Below are positions 19,645-21,485 of a DNA stretch of 21,485 bases, piece after piece. This DNA comes from Choristocarpus tenellus KU-1152 (lineage: Eukaryota > Phaeophyceae). The notes below the pieces were generated by a model that was not told the DNA's origin, did not search any database, and worked only from the letters and a program-made list of their open reading frames with translations. How positions within the stretch are numbered: the first letter of the stretch is position 1; each line of letters starts with the position of its first letter. The stretch spans positions 1-21,485 of the forward strand of contig CAXNAD020000338.1 in NCBI GenBank assembly GCA_964200185.2. The letters run 5' to 3'. The position numbers and the translations under genes were made by a program.

Positions 19645-19930
19645 CTGTCCGAAGGGATGGTTCAACACAGTCAACATTCACAGGAGGATGCACAGGGTGG
19701 AGTGTCGAGGGTTGAGGAAGAAGGGATACTTGTTAGATTTTTTCAGTTACATCTGGGATACTAAATCACAAGAAGGGCATTAAATACAGCCAAGAACAAA
19801 AGCTTGTAGAGGACTGACTATTCAACACACATTCTCATGAAGAAAAAGGAGGGAAGAGTGACAAGGAAAAGTGAGGGTTAGGGAATCTGCCAGAGGTGAG
19901 AAAAGGGGGACGTAGTAGGAGGCGACTACT

Positions 19931-19952
19931 GGCGGGGGCGGGGGCGGGGGGG
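19931..19952. repeat. (GGGGGC)n G-rich tract
   Basis: Three GGGGGC-like units ending in a G run; four closely spaced G runs, so G-quadruplex-capable on the plus strand. Confidence 0.7.
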
Positions 19953-20579
19953 AGAAAATTTGTAAATAGATTGGGTCTGGGTGCCATTGGAGTTGATCAG
20001 CTCAACAAAGACTCAATCCTACAGAAATCAACAAGTCCTTGATACTATTGTTGTGGTGTGAATTGATACAATCCTATTCTGTCGACTATTTTTCATGTAG
20101 GAACAAACTGACAAGTGCGATTTTTGTTCCAGGCAATAGCTCTATGGTGAGTGCGTATGGTATGCCGCATGTTTTGCTTTTGAACATTCTGGCAACACTT
20201 GGTGCTTCCTCACAGCCACCTTGTGCGCTTGTGCCCATTTCGATCCAATCAAGTTAACAGACTTTTTCTTTTCTTTTCCAAGCTGATGAACTAAACACAC
20301 ACACACACAGACATACACACAGGACTTTTCTCTTTTTTATTTTTATTTAATCGGTTTCACAACACGCATTGATCTGTAACCCTCAACTAGTAGTAACGCA
20401 GGTGGGGTTCGAGTTTCTAACATTGTCAAGGTTGCCTTTCTTACGACCTACCTCCACAGAGGTAATCTGAAATAATAAAAAAACCTTAAGTGAGAGAGAG
20501 GTGTTATTCACACCAATCATACACCAGGAACCTGTCTCACTTCAGCGTTCCTTCAGAGCTGGCTATTCAAACTGCACCA

Positions 20580-20702
20580 GCTCGTGCACAACTGATAGCA
20601 ATAGCAAAGTGCAGGTGCCCTCATAAATGGCACTTGCTCTGTGTCTCCCTTGGCTGATGCATTTTCTAAGGGATCAAATGTAACTACATGGCAATCAATC
20701 GC
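20580..20702 (-). CDS. Candidate upstream exon of the unknown minus-strand gene
   Basis: After the acceptor CTTCCAG the minus strand is open from 20702 with coding texture (AIDCHVVTFDPLENASAK, then EQVPFMRAPALCYCYQL). I could not find a convincing donor before the in-frame TGA, so the 3' boundary is a guess. Candidates that could connect it are an upstream piece at 20956-20898 (phase 0 out, SSVLTSCHAAGTI), a 15-nt microexon at 20466-20452 flanked by a good acceptor and a GTAGGT donor, and an open piece at 20188-20113. They are mutually incompatible in places, so the splice path is unresolved. I infer it belongs to the same gene as the exons at 15583-19644 because strand, spacing and style agree. 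Confidence 0.3.
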
Positions 20703-21181
20703 CTGGAAGTTTTAGCCCTCCCCTAACGAACAACACGTGCCTACACAACTTGTGCCACTACACCACCAATAGCTAGCAACACCCTGATTTACACAAAAAG
20801 CACCCAGGCCGTTCTTGAGAAGGCAGGCATGAAATAACAATGCAGAGTGTCAACAAAGGACTTCTATCCATTGTCAAGACCTTCATTTTGACCCTACTAT
20901 AGTGCCTGCAGCATGGCAGGAGGTTAATACAGAGCTTGTCAATCCCCTCTTGCTTGCTGTCATCAATCATTCGAAAGAGTGAGATGTGGAGTGCGCAATC
21001 CCAACAACTCCATCAACTTCAAGTGAGGAAAAACCATGCTCACAGAATACCGCATCCTAACATGCAGTACTTACATGAGCCTTATCAAGCCTTGCAATCT
21101 AAGTACTGGAAAAGGGTGTTTGGTACAATGACATCAAAAAATATTTTTTCTGAGTGGCGGGAGAACCAAGAGAGTTCGGAA

Positions 21182-21230
21182 CCTTTTAACCTTTTAACCC
21201 TTTTAACCTTTTTATTTTTTTATTTTTTAA
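21182..21230. repeat. CCTTTTAA tandem repeat and T/A-rich tail
   Basis: Three to four CCTTTTAA/CCCTTTTAA units followed by TTTTTATTTTTTTA-type sequence. No gene association is evident. Confidence 0.7.
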
Positions 21231-21485
21231 CTTTTGTGAATTTTCTGGAACTTTTCAACTTTTGTGACTCTTCCACGGACAGAACAATATCTCACGTTCC
21301 ACACTTCAATGACCTGCTACTTCACCTACATCTTCCCCCTCAAACCTCTCATTGATCCCTGAAAAGTAGTGTAAAGCAGAACTTACAGCAGGTTAACACT
21401 AATAGTAAGGGGGGGAGGGGGGGGTAGAGAGCACGGTCCAAAAAGGAGAATCACATTAAAACAATGATCCAAACTGCATATCATT

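Larger units (their letters stand above)
19645..21485. other. Right end: probable introns and exons of the unknown gene's 5' part
   Basis: No complete gene was identified. The minus strand contains candidate exons between about 20113 and 20956. The plus-strand open frame from 20936 to 21355 lacks any recognised feature and includes A/T-rich and CCTTTTAA repeats. A G-rich tract (GGGGGC repeated) sits at about 19931-19951. Confidence 0.4.

Noticed and set aside
19267-19677. 136-codon minus-strand open frame as a single protein
   Set aside because: Only 19644-19574 fits the spliced gene. The remainder lies after a usable donor and lacks recognisable features.
20113-20188. M14 zinc carboxypeptidase
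   Set aside because: Only one short stretch (GIPYALTIELLPG) resembles the family. No zinc-binding HxxE region or other M14 block was found, and the opposite strand over the same bases also reads as a plausible exon.
20936-21355. 139-codon plus-strand open frame
   Set aside because: Its C-terminal half is a translation of A/T-rich repeat, there is no recognisable domain, and the texture is unlike the supported exons.

Overview
The window is nuclear DNA from a eukaryote. Protein-coding genes are cut into exons of 17 to about 150 nt by GT-AG introns of about 0.13 to 1.6 kb. Low-complexity DNA is abundant and vertebrate-type TTAGGG telomere-like repeats are present. The tail of the MBF1 homologue ([11 protein letters not shown] plus a Lys-rich end) resembles stramenopile/algal versions from memory. 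That taxonomic reading is inference only. Two short N gaps flanked by poly-G indicate a draft assembly.

Layout. (1) 61-5501, minus strand: the first six exons of an OSCA/CSC1/TMEM63-type (RSN1_TM plus DUF221 family) mechanosensitive channel-like protein. The gene runs off the left end of the window. Its five introns hold nearly all the tandem repeats of this half: a TGTAAC-rich satellite, a 28-bp minisatellite containing TTAGGG, an interstitial (TTAGGG)4 tract, CA/TG and AAT microsatellites, and G-tracts around an assembly gap. (2) 5502-10935: no intact gene recognised. The interval holds scattered frame-shifted coding-like stretches on the plus strand (possible decayed element) and two inverted copies of a MITE-like element, one carrying a further insertion. 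(3) 10936-15204, plus strand: a complete four-exon MBF1 gene (multiprotein bridging factor 1, 138 aa). (4) 15583-19644, minus strand: the 3' part of a spliced gene of unknown function. Nine exons join in a single reading frame of 239 codons ending in TGA. It is convergent with MBF1. More upstream exons are probable but uncertain between 19.7 and 21.0 kb.

The genes look like ordinary, unlinked eukaryotic neighbours rather than a functional cassette. The most notable sequence-level observation is that every long (TG)n tract in the window lies 9-27 nt upstream of a 3' splice site, always as TG on the sense strand of the gene.
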